Shown here piece by piece: positions 8,533-15,854 of a stretch of 64,000 nt of DNA. The position numbers and the translations under genes were made by a program. Below the pieces are notes generated by a model. That model was not told the DNA's origin. It ran no database searches and worked only from the letters and a program-made list of their open reading frames with translations. Numbering within the stretch: the stretch's first letter is position 1; the number at the start of each line of letters is the position of its first letter. The DNA is from Candidatus Zhuqueibacterota bacterium (GTDB lineage Bacteria; Zhuqueibacterota; Zhuqueibacteria; Oceanimicrobiales; Oceanimicrobiaceae): assembly GCA_029261995.1 (NCBI GenBank), contig JAJDAF010000043.1, forward strand, positions 58,101-122,100. Reading direction: 5' to 3'.

Positions 8533-10064
8533 GCGAGAAACCTGCATCAAAAAAAATCGGTCCGGTCGCCGGTCTGAGCATCGCCTTGGCCATTGGCGTG
8601 CTCGGTATGCTGTCAGTGTTCGTGGCCGGCAATGCCCGTGGCTACGATCCGAGTCTGACGATTCTCTTGCGCAACACGTTGCTGCTTTCGGCATTTTTTC
8701 TGGTGTATGCCGTTCTGCGCAAATTCTACAAAGGCGATTTCTCGATTCTCATTATCACGGCGCTGCTGACCAGCATTGGATTTGTGGTGCAGTACCGCAT
8801 CAGCTCAGCAATCAACGTGGATTACCAGAAGGCGTTGGTGCGGCAGTATTCCGCTGCAGCGGCGCAGAAGGCGAATCACGATTCCCTGGGCGTGGATTCC
8901 ACTTCCGTTGCCGGCGTGCCCGTGGCCCGGGACGAGCGCAGTCTCGAAACCATCCAGGAAGAAGCGCGGCAACTCCTGAGAGTGGACAAGCTCGAAGGCA
9001 AAAAAATCGCCGATGAGTTCGTCAAAAGCCTGCCCGGTTGGTCGCGACTCATCGTTTCCTATTTTGCCGCCCTGCTGGTTCTGGTCTACCTGGTTCGAAA
9101 GAGCGCGAACCAAAGCTTCATGGCCGCCCTGGAACGCCCGTTTTTCTGGGTTGCGGTGACCATTGTTCTGTTGATGGTGTTCGTGGCCCTGAGTGAAGTC
9201 GGGACGCGCGGCCGGTTTGTGTTTGACATGACGCCCTGGGAGGCGTTCAAGATCACCATCGTGATTTTTCTCGCTGGTTTTTTCGCCAGATACAAAGATG
9301 ATTTTGTGCGCACCGGTCCACGACCAAAAGGCAAATGGCTTTCCAAGCTGATTGTGCCGTGGGGTCCCTTTCTATTGATTTGGCTCATCCCGCAACTGCT
9401 GTTCGTGCTGCTGAAAGATTTCGGGCAGGTGATCATTTACGGCGGCCTGGTGGTCATCATGATTTTTGTGACCACGCGCAAGTACAGATATTTGTTCGGC
9501 GGCATCATTGCCACGGTTCTGATTTCAAAATCAATTTTTCTGCTGGAGGGGATTGCACCGCCGCACGTGCTGCAGCGTTTCATCATTTGGGCGGACATCT
9601 GGCGTCTGCCGCACGATGCCGCCTGGTGGGACAATGTCTATCAGATCATGAACTCATTCTTTGCCCTGCACGCCGGTGGTTTAACCGGCTCCGGCCTCGG
9701 GCTCGGCTATCCCACCAACATTCCGCTGGTGGTCTCTGACTTCGTTTATTCCGCCATTGCCGAGGAGCTGGGTTTTGTCGGCTCGATTCTGGTGGTCATG
9801 CTCTACGTCGTGCTTTTTCTGCAAGGTATGAAAATCGCGCTGCAGGCCGAGCGTGATTTTGAAAAGCTGCTGGCGGTTGGCTTCACCTCGATTCTGGCCA
9901 TCCAGGTCTTCGTCAACATCGGTGGCGTCATTAAGCTGATTCCCCTGACCGGAATTACCTTGCCTCTGATCAGCCGTGGCGGCTTTTCTTTTCTGATTTC
10001 CATGGTGATTATCGGTCTGCTGATGGGGCTGTCGCACCGCAACGGCGCGAGGCAATTTGAATGA
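8529..10064 (+). CDS. rodA: SEDS-family peptidoglycan glycosyltransferase (RodA/FtsW)
   Basis: 511 residues with about ten membrane segments. The SEDS family polymerises lipid II and works with a class B PBP. Family features include the late block GGLTGSGLGLGYPTNIPLVVSDF with the following AEELGFVGS, and the C-terminal SRGGFSFL. A hydrophilic insertion between the early membrane segments (about residues 95-165, with QEEARQLLRVDKLEGKKIAD) makes it longer than typical RodA (about 370-420); it could be an extracytoplasmic or regulatory loop. It overlaps both neighbours by 4 bp (ATGA), showing tight coupling to the PBP and the PP2C phosphatase. Confidence 0.9.
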   Translation: MSEKPASKKIGPVAGLSIALAIGVLGMLSVFVAGNARGYDPSLTILLRNTLLLSAFFLVYAVLRKFYKGDFSILIITALLTSIGFVVQYRISSAINVDYQKALVRQYSAAAAQKANHDSLGVDSTSVAGVPVARDERSLETIQEEARQLLRVDKLEGKKIADEFVKSLPGWSRLIVSYFAALLVLVYLVRKSANQSFMAALERPFFWVAVTIVLLMVFVALSEVGTRGRFVFDMTPWEAFKITIVIFLAGFFARYKDDFVRTGPRPKGKWLSKLIVPWGPFLLIWLIPQLLFVLLKDFGQVIIYGGLVVIMIFVTTRKYRYLFGGIIATVLISKSIFLLEGIAPPHVLQRFIIWADIWRLPHDAAWWDNVYQIMNSFFALHAGGLTGSGLGLGYPTNIPLVVSDFVYSAIAEELGFVGSILVVMLYVVLFLQGMKIALQAERDFEKLLAVGFTSILAIQVFVNIGGVIKLIPLTGITLPLISRGGFSFLISMVIIGLLMGLSHRNGARQFE

Positions 10065-10849
10065 AAGCACGTCTCGAACACGCCGCCATTTCTGACAAAG
10101 GATTGAATCCGAGGAAACCCGTCAACGAAGATAGCTACCTGGCACTGCCCGAACACGGCCTGTTTGTGGTTGCGGACGGCGTGGGGGGCGCACACGCAGG
10201 AGACGTGGCCAGTCAGGCGGCAGTGCAAGTAATTAAGCAAGCATTCGAGCGCGGAAAGAAGCCTGCCGACGGCGTTGCCTTTGTCTCGTCTCTGGTCCAG
10301 CTCGCCAACAAAGCGGTTCACAAGCTGGCGAGCCAGCGCGGCAAAGTCATGGGCTCAACCCTGGCGCTTCTGCTAGTGGACGCTGACCAGGCCGTCGTCG
10401 CGCATGTCGGCGACAGCCGGGTTTACCTCAAACGCGGCGACAAGCTGCTGCAGCTCACCAATGACCACTCCAAACTCGAATCCCTCCTGCAAAACAATCC
10501 AGCCGCCCGGGAACAGCTTGCCGCCTTCAAAGACAACCATGTGATCACGCGGGCGCTTGGCATGAGACCGACGGTTGAACCGGATCTGCAATCCGTTCAT
10601 CTGAAAAGTGCCGATGTCTTTGTGTTGTGCACGGATGGTGTCCACACCTACAATTCGAAGTCTGAGATCCTGGAAAATCTGAACAAGAATAGCGGGGACT
10701 TGGAGCGGGCATGCGTTTTGTTCCGTGACGTGTGCTACGCCCGAGGCGCAAAAGACCATCTCACGGCGATTGTGTTGAAAGTGAAGATTGCAGATGGGGA
10801 TTTGATGGCGACGAGGATTGTTTCGCCCGGCAAGTCTTCGCGTCAGTGA
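10061..10849 (+). CDS. PP2C-family protein serine/threonine phosphatase
   Basis: 262 residues, a stand-alone PP2C/PstP-like catalytic domain without a membrane anchor. Metal and catalytic motifs are N22-E-D24, VVADGVGG (D39, G40), AHVGDSRVY, CTDGV and KDHLTAIVL. It removes phosphates from Ser/Thr. It is the last gene of the fha-fha-pbp-rodA cluster and overlaps rodA by 4 bp. In actinobacteria PstP sits with the kinases PknA/PknB in the same cluster; no kinase is visible here, so the opposing enzyme must be elsewhere. Confidence 0.9.
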   Translation: MKARLEHAAISDKGLNPRKPVNEDSYLALPEHGLFVVADGVGGAHAGDVASQAAVQVIKQAFERGKKPADGVAFVSSLVQLANKAVHKLASQRGKVMGSTLALLLVDADQAVVAHVGDSRVYLKRGDKLLQLTNDHSKLESLLQNNPAAREQLAAFKDNHVITRALGMRPTVEPDLQSVHLKSADVFVLCTDGVHTYNSKSEILENLNKNSGDLERACVLFRDVCYARGAKDHLTAIVLKVKIADGDLMATRIVSPGKSSRQ

Positions 10850-10982
10850 AATACCCAATTGATGTAGAGTCTATTCTTTGGGTCGAGCCAAATCTTTCTT
10901 GAGTTTGAATATCGCGTAGAAGGCATCCGTCTCAACTTGATCTCCCCAGAGCAATCTCATCCGAGTTTTGCATCTAACTCTA

Positions 10983-11043
10983 TGCATTGCGGATGCAGGG
11001 AGATTGCTTCAGGCCACAAAAAACATGGCCCTCGCAACGACAG
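10983..11043. repeat. Dispersed intergenic repeat, copy A
   Basis: A segment containing GAGATTGCTTCAGGCCACAA, a TGGCC-type inner palindrome and CTCGCAACGACAG. A clearly related copy is at 13286-13345. The GAGATTGCTTC...CGCAATGACAG pattern is typical of dispersed non-coding repeats in many environmental bacterial genomes. Confidence 0.65.
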
Positions 11044-11091
11044 CATCGAAGATTACAACCTGCCTCTGGTCGTAAGTTGCCGCTCCTCAAG

Positions 11092-13110
11092 CTATTTATG
11101 AACAAACTCCGCCTTGGCTCGTGGCCCATTCTTCATGAAATTGTCGATGCCGATTTTCATATCCTCGGTCTCGATACACTCGCCAAAAAGCCTGGACTCC
11201 AGTTCGAGACCCTCTGCCAGGTTCATGGCAGCGCCGTCGTAAATGGCTCGCACGAGAATCTCATCGATCTTCTTGCTTAAGTGCCTGATGTCAATGCGCG
11301 GGGCAGTTTCACCCAACTTGAATGGCGTGGACCGAATTGGCTGTACCTGAATCTCGCCCGTGCTAATTTGCCGAGTCAAGGCAACGGCTTCTGCCACTAG
11401 GTCTCCTGCCACTTCTTTGTGAACCAGGTCGATCTCAACTGCTTCCGAAGAAGAGACGGGTCTCGCGGTTCTCAGAATCTCCTGTGCCCTGTCTAACCCG
11501 ACCAGGCGGGGTAGCCGCTGTGTGCCGCCGGCTCCGGGGATGAAACCGAGATTGACCTCGGGCTGCGACGCCAGAACCCGCAGACCTTTTTTGCAGACGC
11601 GCAGCGTGCACGCCATGGCCAGTTCGTTGCCGCCGCCAAACGCGAAGCCGTTCATGGCGCAGACCACAGGTTTCTGCAATCTCTCAATGTGGTTGAGCAC
11701 CGCCTGGAAGCTCTGCGATGAGTCGAATCCCTGCTGCGGTGTCTTGTAAGTTGCCAGCTCATTGACGTCCGCACCAGATACAAACGCTTTAACCCCGAAG
11801 CCGGTCAGAACGCTTCCAACCAGGCTGTCATTCGCTTCGATGTCGTCGAGTTGCGCCTGCAACTCGGCCATCACGTCGCTATCCAATGCATTGAGAACCT
11901 TGGGCCGCCGGATGGTCAGGACAGCCACGCCGTCAATCTCTTTGCGGGTGATGCGCGAAAGCTGCCACCGTCCGGCCGCAGCGGCTTGCTGCAGACTTTT
12001 CGGCAAGGGGAAGCCATCATGTGAGTCGCAGAACTTTCTGGCAAGGGCAAGGGCTTTGTCCATACCCAAGGTGTTCATGGTTGAAAATGGCGGCTTAACT
12101 ACGAGAGCGATCTCGCAGGCCATGTCAAGGCTGCTGGCATCGCAAATGCCCAGATCGATGATGAAGCTGGCAAGCGCAAAGTAGGCGCCAAGGAATTCAT
12201 CTGAGAGAATCGCAGCTTTTTCGTCAGCGACTTCCACCTTCTCGCCGCGCGCCGCGGTCGGCCAGGCCTGCTTTTCGACGGTGACCTGGTGCAGACTTTT
12301 TGGCGACTTGAACCAGGGCAGCACCAACTCATGCAGCACGTCCAGGCCATGGTCGGTGATCGGGTTGCCGCCAGTCAGGTTGAGCGCGGTGAAGGGGCCA
12401 ACTCCAAGCCCAAGCGCCTGCGTCGCTACCTTGTCGATTTCTTTCACAGAGCCGAGTCCGCGCTCCGCCGCCATGATTGCGGTTTGGCACAGGCCCTCGA
12501 AAATCGGATCGATAGCATAACCGTATGAACTCTTGACTTCCAACGGAACCTTGCCGATCGACTCATAAAAGCCGAGCAGATTGGCGACCAGCACTTTGTC
12601 GGTCTGACCGGACGGCACGATCTCGACGACAGGATTCCTTTCCGCCGGGAAGAAGTAATGGGTCACCAGACAGCGACTCTGGTTGCGGATATTTTTGAAA
12701 ATCACCTCCGGCTGCATGTGCGACGAGTTAGAAAAAAACAGGCATTGCTCGCCACAGACGCTCTCGACTTGCTGGAAAATCGCATCCTTTATTTTCTCAT
12801 CCTCGGTGGCGGCTTCCAAAACGATGTCCGCGCCCGCGATGTCGGCGTAGTTGAGCGTGTAGGTGATGCTGCCTTTCATGGCCTGCGCGATTTCAGGCTT
12901 AAAGGCGCCGGTTTCAGCACCCTTGTTAATCTTCTTTTCGATCTTGGCTTTAGCTTTGGCGAGAGCATCCGCGGAAATATCGACCAGCACGAGATCGACA
13001 GCATGATTCACGAACACCTTTGAAAAGTGCAGCGCAATGTCCGGGCCAATTTGGCCTGCGCCGACGACGGCAAGTTTGGCAACAGAAATATTGTGAGACT
13101 GGTAACTCAT
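11092..13110 (-). CDS. 3-hydroxyacyl-CoA dehydrogenase / enoyl-CoA hydratase fusion (HAD first)
   Basis: 672 residues. The first ~300 are a 3-hydroxyacyl-CoA dehydrogenase with GAGQIG (17-22) and the catalytic-histidine region VTHYFFPAERNP. The C-terminal ~285 are a crotonase/enoyl-CoA hydratase with DGVAVLTIRRPKVLNALD, an oxyanion-hole segment (VSGADVNELA) and both candidate glutamates (FGGGNELAMAC and QPEVNLGFIPGAGG). It would hydrate enoyl-CoA and oxidise 3-hydroxyacyl-CoA in beta-oxidation or its reverse. The order is opposite to FadB/FadJ, where the hydratase is N-terminal, and matches archaeal-type fusions. RBS AAAGGA precedes the start. An acyl-CoA ligase lies at 48.3 kb. Confidence 0.9.
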   Translation of the reverse strand: MSYQSHNISVAKLAVVGAGQIGPDIALHFSKVFVNHAVDLVLVDISADALAKAKAKIEKKINKGAETGAFKPEIAQAMKGSITYTLNYADIAGADIVLEAATEDEKIKDAIFQQVESVCGEQCLFFSNSSHMQPEVIFKNIRNQSRCLVTHYFFPAERNPVVEIVPSGQTDKVLVANLLGFYESIGKVPLEVKSSYGYAIDPIFEGLCQTAIMAAERGLGSVKEIDKVATQALGLGVGPFTALNLTGGNPITDHGLDVLHELVLPWFKSPKSLHQVTVEKQAWPTAARGEKVEVADEKAAILSDEFLGAYFALASFIIDLGICDASSLDMACEIALVVKPPFSTMNTLGMDKALALARKFCDSHDGFPLPKSLQQAAAAGRWQLSRITRKEIDGVAVLTIRRPKVLNALDSDVMAELQAQLDDIEANDSLVGSVLTGFGVKAFVSGADVNELATYKTPQQGFDSSQSFQAVLNHIERLQKPVVCAMNGFAFGGGNELAMACTLRVCKKGLRVLASQPEVNLGFIPGAGGTQRLPRLVGLDRAQEILRTARPVSSSEAVEIDLVHKEVAGDLVAEAVALTRQISTGEIQVQPIRSTPFKLGETAPRIDIRHLSKKIDEILVRAIYDGAAMNLAEGLELESRLFGECIETEDMKIGIDNFMKNGPRAKAEFVHK

Positions 13111-13285
13111 GGTTTTTTCCTTTTGAGATTGATGTTAACTTGTACAGAGAAGGACAACAAAGTAAGACAAATGGCGCCGCCGGTCAACCCCAAAAACGAA
13201 AAATCTCAGCCATCTTGAGGCGGACACTATCCTGCTAATGAGTGATCTTGATTGAGTTCCATCACTGCGAGCGCTTTACTCAGTG

Positions 13286-13345
13286 AATTGCGCATGCATG
13301 GAGATTTGCTTCAGGCCACAAAAAGCCCGGCCTTCGCAATGACAG
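13286..13345. repeat. Dispersed intergenic repeat, copy B
   Basis: Related to copy A at 10983-11043: both share ATTGCG-ATGCA, GGAGATT(T)GCTTCAGGCCAC, an A-run and TTCGCAATGACAG or a close variant. The two copies are in the same orientation and bracket the hydroxyacyl-CoA dehydrogenase gene. Confidence 0.65.
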
Positions 13346-13368
13346 CTAAGGCGATTTGCTGCAAATCC

Positions 13369-13581
13369 TTAATCAGAGGCGCCCTGAGTATTATTCCTGA
13401 CTTTGTCCAGCACGTCGTTGAACTTGTCATCGATGTGCTGGTCAAACCACTCGTCGATAATGGAGCGCTTGAACCGCCACTCCTTCCCTATTTTCGCGGC
13501 TGGAATCTTCTTGGTCTGCGCCCAGGTGTAGATGGTTTGCGGTTTGAGTTTCAGGTAAGCGGCGACCTCTTCCAAGGTCAT
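13369..13581 (-). CDS. Small helix-turn-helix DNA-binding protein (excisionase/MerR-like HTH)
   Basis: 70 residues from the ATG at 13581. It begins MTLEEVAAYLKLKPQTIYTW and continues with KKIPAAKIGKEWRFKRSIID, the standard HTH_17 excisionase-type fold. An in-frame ATG at 13611 would add 10 residues and overlap the upstream gene; I prefer 13581 because the family normally starts at this Met. It begins just past the stop (13586) of the membrane-protein gene, so the pair is likely co-transcribed. Such stand-alone HTH proteins are often small regulators; no phage genes are nearby. Confidence 0.75.
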   Translation of the reverse strand: MTLEEVAAYLKLKPQTIYTWAQTKKIPAAKIGKEWRFKRSIIDEWFDQHIDDKFNDVLDKVRNNTQGASD

Positions 13582-13585
13582 AATG

Positions 13586-14398
13586 TCAGTTTTCAACGAC
13601 CTCGCCCCCATTATTCTGCTGCAATTGTGGCTGGAAAAGCACTGAATCAACCGGCGACAATTCGCCGAACACCCGGGGCGCAGGAGTCCCGTTGTGGCCC
13701 TTGTGGCCTTCATCGCGCGATAGTTGTTGGAAAGAATAAATCAGCGCCGTGTAGAAATTACCTTCATAACTTCTGAACAGCTTGAAAGGCTTGCCGCTGT
13801 CTCCAAGGAATGGTCTGAAATTCCACGCGAGTTGAATGCCCACAAATGCGATGATCACGACCCAGAATCGAAACACCTCGACACCAACTTTCGGGTAGAT
13901 GCCGGCCGTTTCGCAGGAGAACTTGAGCGCATCGACAACCGTTTTCATTCCAAAGACACCCGCGAGCGTGAAAATGGAAATGTGCAGGAGCTGGAGAAAA
14001 TAGTAATTGCTGCCGGTCAGCAGAAAAAACACCACAATCGGCGCAAACGAAATCATGATTGAGGCAGTCAGCACAAATCCGGAGAGAATGATGGAGATCA
14101 TTTGGCCAAATTGCAGCCTTGAACCAAGAATGAACTGAATGATAAAGAATGCCGGGAAGCAGATCAGCAATGCCAGCGAAAACAGAAGCGGAACTTTCAC
14201 ACCTGACGTGACCGCCTGCAGTGGACTGTGATAGCTGCCCATGACGACGCCGTACAGAAAGGAAAATCCCGCAAGCAGAAAGTACAAACTGAAGATTCGC
14301 CGCGCCGGAGATTCCTCTTCAGTCAAACGCTGAAAAAACTCATCCTTGTTCTGAAAGGTCGGGAAGAAATCAAGTGATAGAAGCTTGTTCTGTCTCAT
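13586..14398 (-). CDS. Multi-pass membrane protein of unknown function
   Basis: 270 residues with about six hydrophobic segments between residues 35 and 205 (for example IFSLYFLLAGFSFLYGVVMG and IVVFFLLTGSNYYFLQLLHI). A soluble N-terminus (LDFFPTFQNKDEFFQRL) and a charged C-terminal tail rich in Gly/Asn flank them. RBS GGAGACAAGACC precedes the ATG. I recognise the general layout from hypothetical inner-membrane proteins but no function. It is linked to the small HTH gene downstream. Confidence 0.65.
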   Translation of the reverse strand: MRQNKLLSLDFFPTFQNKDEFFQRLTEEESPARRIFSLYFLLAGFSFLYGVVMGSYHSPLQAVTSGVKVPLLFSLALLICFPAFFIIQFILGSRLQFGQMISIILSGFVLTASIMISFAPIVVFFLLTGSNYYFLQLLHISIFTLAGVFGMKTVVDALKFSCETAGIYPKVGVEVFRFWVVIIAFVGIQLAWNFRPFLGDSGKPFKLFRSYEGNFYTALIYSFQQLSRDEGHKGHNGTPAPRVFGELSPVDSVLFQPQLQQNNGGEVVEN

Positions 14399-14787
14399 GG
14401 TCTTGTCTCCTCGCTGATCCCCCTGTTCGTTTGATGAGAGCGTTATTTCGAGAAGAAGGTAATCTATTCACACTTGAATGTCAATTTTTATTACTGTTTT
14501 CTGTATTTTTCTACGGTTTACTGTGCTTTCTTTCATTGAATTGAGCGCGTGTTGCGGACGTGAAACAGTAGTTTTAAGTGGGTTTGCTGAAGAAGGATTC
14601 TACAAGAGTGATCGGAACGGTGCGCCTTCTGTTGACTCCTATTGGGTTCTTGATTTCCTTTCATCTTCTTGACCCCGGGTTGCGCTACTCACAACCCGGG
14701 GCTGAGGTGGTTTGAGCGCTGCGCCGTCGATGTGTCACACCGGACGTGGAGCAAAAAAAGTAACCGCGTGCCACCAACCTTGCAACA
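14399..14787. other. 389-bp intergenic region
   Basis: No gene is supported; a short frame at 14478-14672 lacks an RBS and any family feature. The first part (about 14440-14530) is AT-rich and probably holds the promoter of the membrane-protein gene. The other half carries the palindrome at 14673-14701. Confidence 0.4.
14673..14701. repeat. Perfect 10-bp inverted repeat (CCCCGGGTTG / CAACCCGGGG)
   Basis: Arms CCCCGGGTTG (14673-14682) and CAACCCGGGG (14692-14701) with a 9-base spacer. There is no T-run on either side, so it is more likely a dispersed palindromic repeat than a terminator. Confidence 0.6.
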
Positions 14788-15732
14788 CTAACTCTCATCC
14801 GAGCCGAGATAGAAGAACTGCCCGAGCAAATGGACGTACGAACTCCAGCGCTTGCCGCCATCTTTTTTCTTGATGCGCAAGAAGGCGTTGGCCTTGGAAT
14901 CCAGCTCGTCGGCATAGTACAGAATCAGCCCCTCCAGCATCATGGGTACGACCGGTGAGGCCTGTTCAAGCTTGCCTTGGTGGCTAAGAATCAAATGAAG
15001 CAACTGCTTACCAAGCTCTGCCGGGAAATCGTCGATTTGTTTGACTTTGTCCCTGACCATCTGCGCGCCAAGGACGATGTGTCCGAGCAGGCGTCCTTCA
15101 TCCGTGTAATCGATCAGCGTGTCGTAACGGTAGGAGTCGATCTTGCCAAGATCATGCAGCAAGCCGGCAGTGATGAGCAGATCACGATTCACGCCCGGAT
15201 AGAGGCCTCCGACGTTGTCCGCGATGGTTGTCACCGAAAGCGTGTGTTCAAGCAGGCCGCGCAAGTAGTTGTGGTGCCAGAGTTTCCCACCAGGTGCATG
15301 CTCGAAGGCTGTGCGGATTCCGGGATCTTCGAAGACCAACTTGAGCAATTGGCCAAGGTGAGGATTTCGAACGCTACTGACCAGGTTGTCGAGTTGCGCG
15401 GTGAGCGCCTTCAAGTCGAGGTCCGAAGAAGGCACCAGGTCCGACATATCCACAGCGTCTTTGTTGGTCACCTGGCGGATTTTGTCAAGACTCAGATGCA
15501 GGCGATCTTTGAATGTAATGACCGTGCCTTTGATCTTGAGAACGTCGCCGCGCTCGAGACTTTCGTAGGTTTCTTGTGCATCATGCCAGAGCGTGCCCGT
15601 GATTCGGCCTGAAGCATCCCCGAACTCAAGTGAAAGGTAAATCTCGCTGGTTTCACGTTTGGTTTTGATTTCCTTCTTACGCAATACGAAGAAGGAAAGG
15701 ACTCTGTCGCCAGCCTTTATGTCCGTGATCAT
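14788..15732 (-). CDS. YhaM-like 3'-5' exoribonuclease (OB-fold plus HD domain)
   Basis: 314 residues, the size of Bacillus YhaM. An N-terminal OB-fold (about 1-85, with SLEFGDASGRITGTLW and GDVLKIKGTVITFKDRLHLS) is followed by a C-terminal HD domain with the metal ligands in LLEHTLSV and GLLHDLGKIDSY, and ILSHQGKLE further on. YhaM-family proteins degrade single-stranded RNA or DNA from the 3' end in the cytoplasm. RBS GGAGGTGT is directly upstream. It stands alone; neighbours say little about its role. Confidence 0.85.
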   Translation of the reverse strand: MITDIKAGDRVLSFFVLRKKEIKTKRETSEIYLSLEFGDASGRITGTLWHDAQETYESLERGDVLKIKGTVITFKDRLHLSLDKIRQVTNKDAVDMSDLVPSSDLDLKALTAQLDNLVSSVRNPHLGQLLKLVFEDPGIRTAFEHAPGGKLWHHNYLRGLLEHTLSVTTIADNVGGLYPGVNRDLLITAGLLHDLGKIDSYRYDTLIDYTDEGRLLGHIVLGAQMVRDKVKQIDDFPAELGKQLLHLILSHQGKLEQASPVVPMMLEGLILYYADELDSKANAFLRIKKKDGGKRWSSYVHLLGQFFYLGSDES

Positions 15733-15854
15733 CCGACACCTCCTGTCACCTCAGATTAGTAAAATCCGAACTCAGGGCTGTTGCAAGAATTGTGGGAAAC
15801 GCCGACCTGGCTCTACAAGGCCGCCCTATTCAATTAAAGAAGACCACTCGCCGC

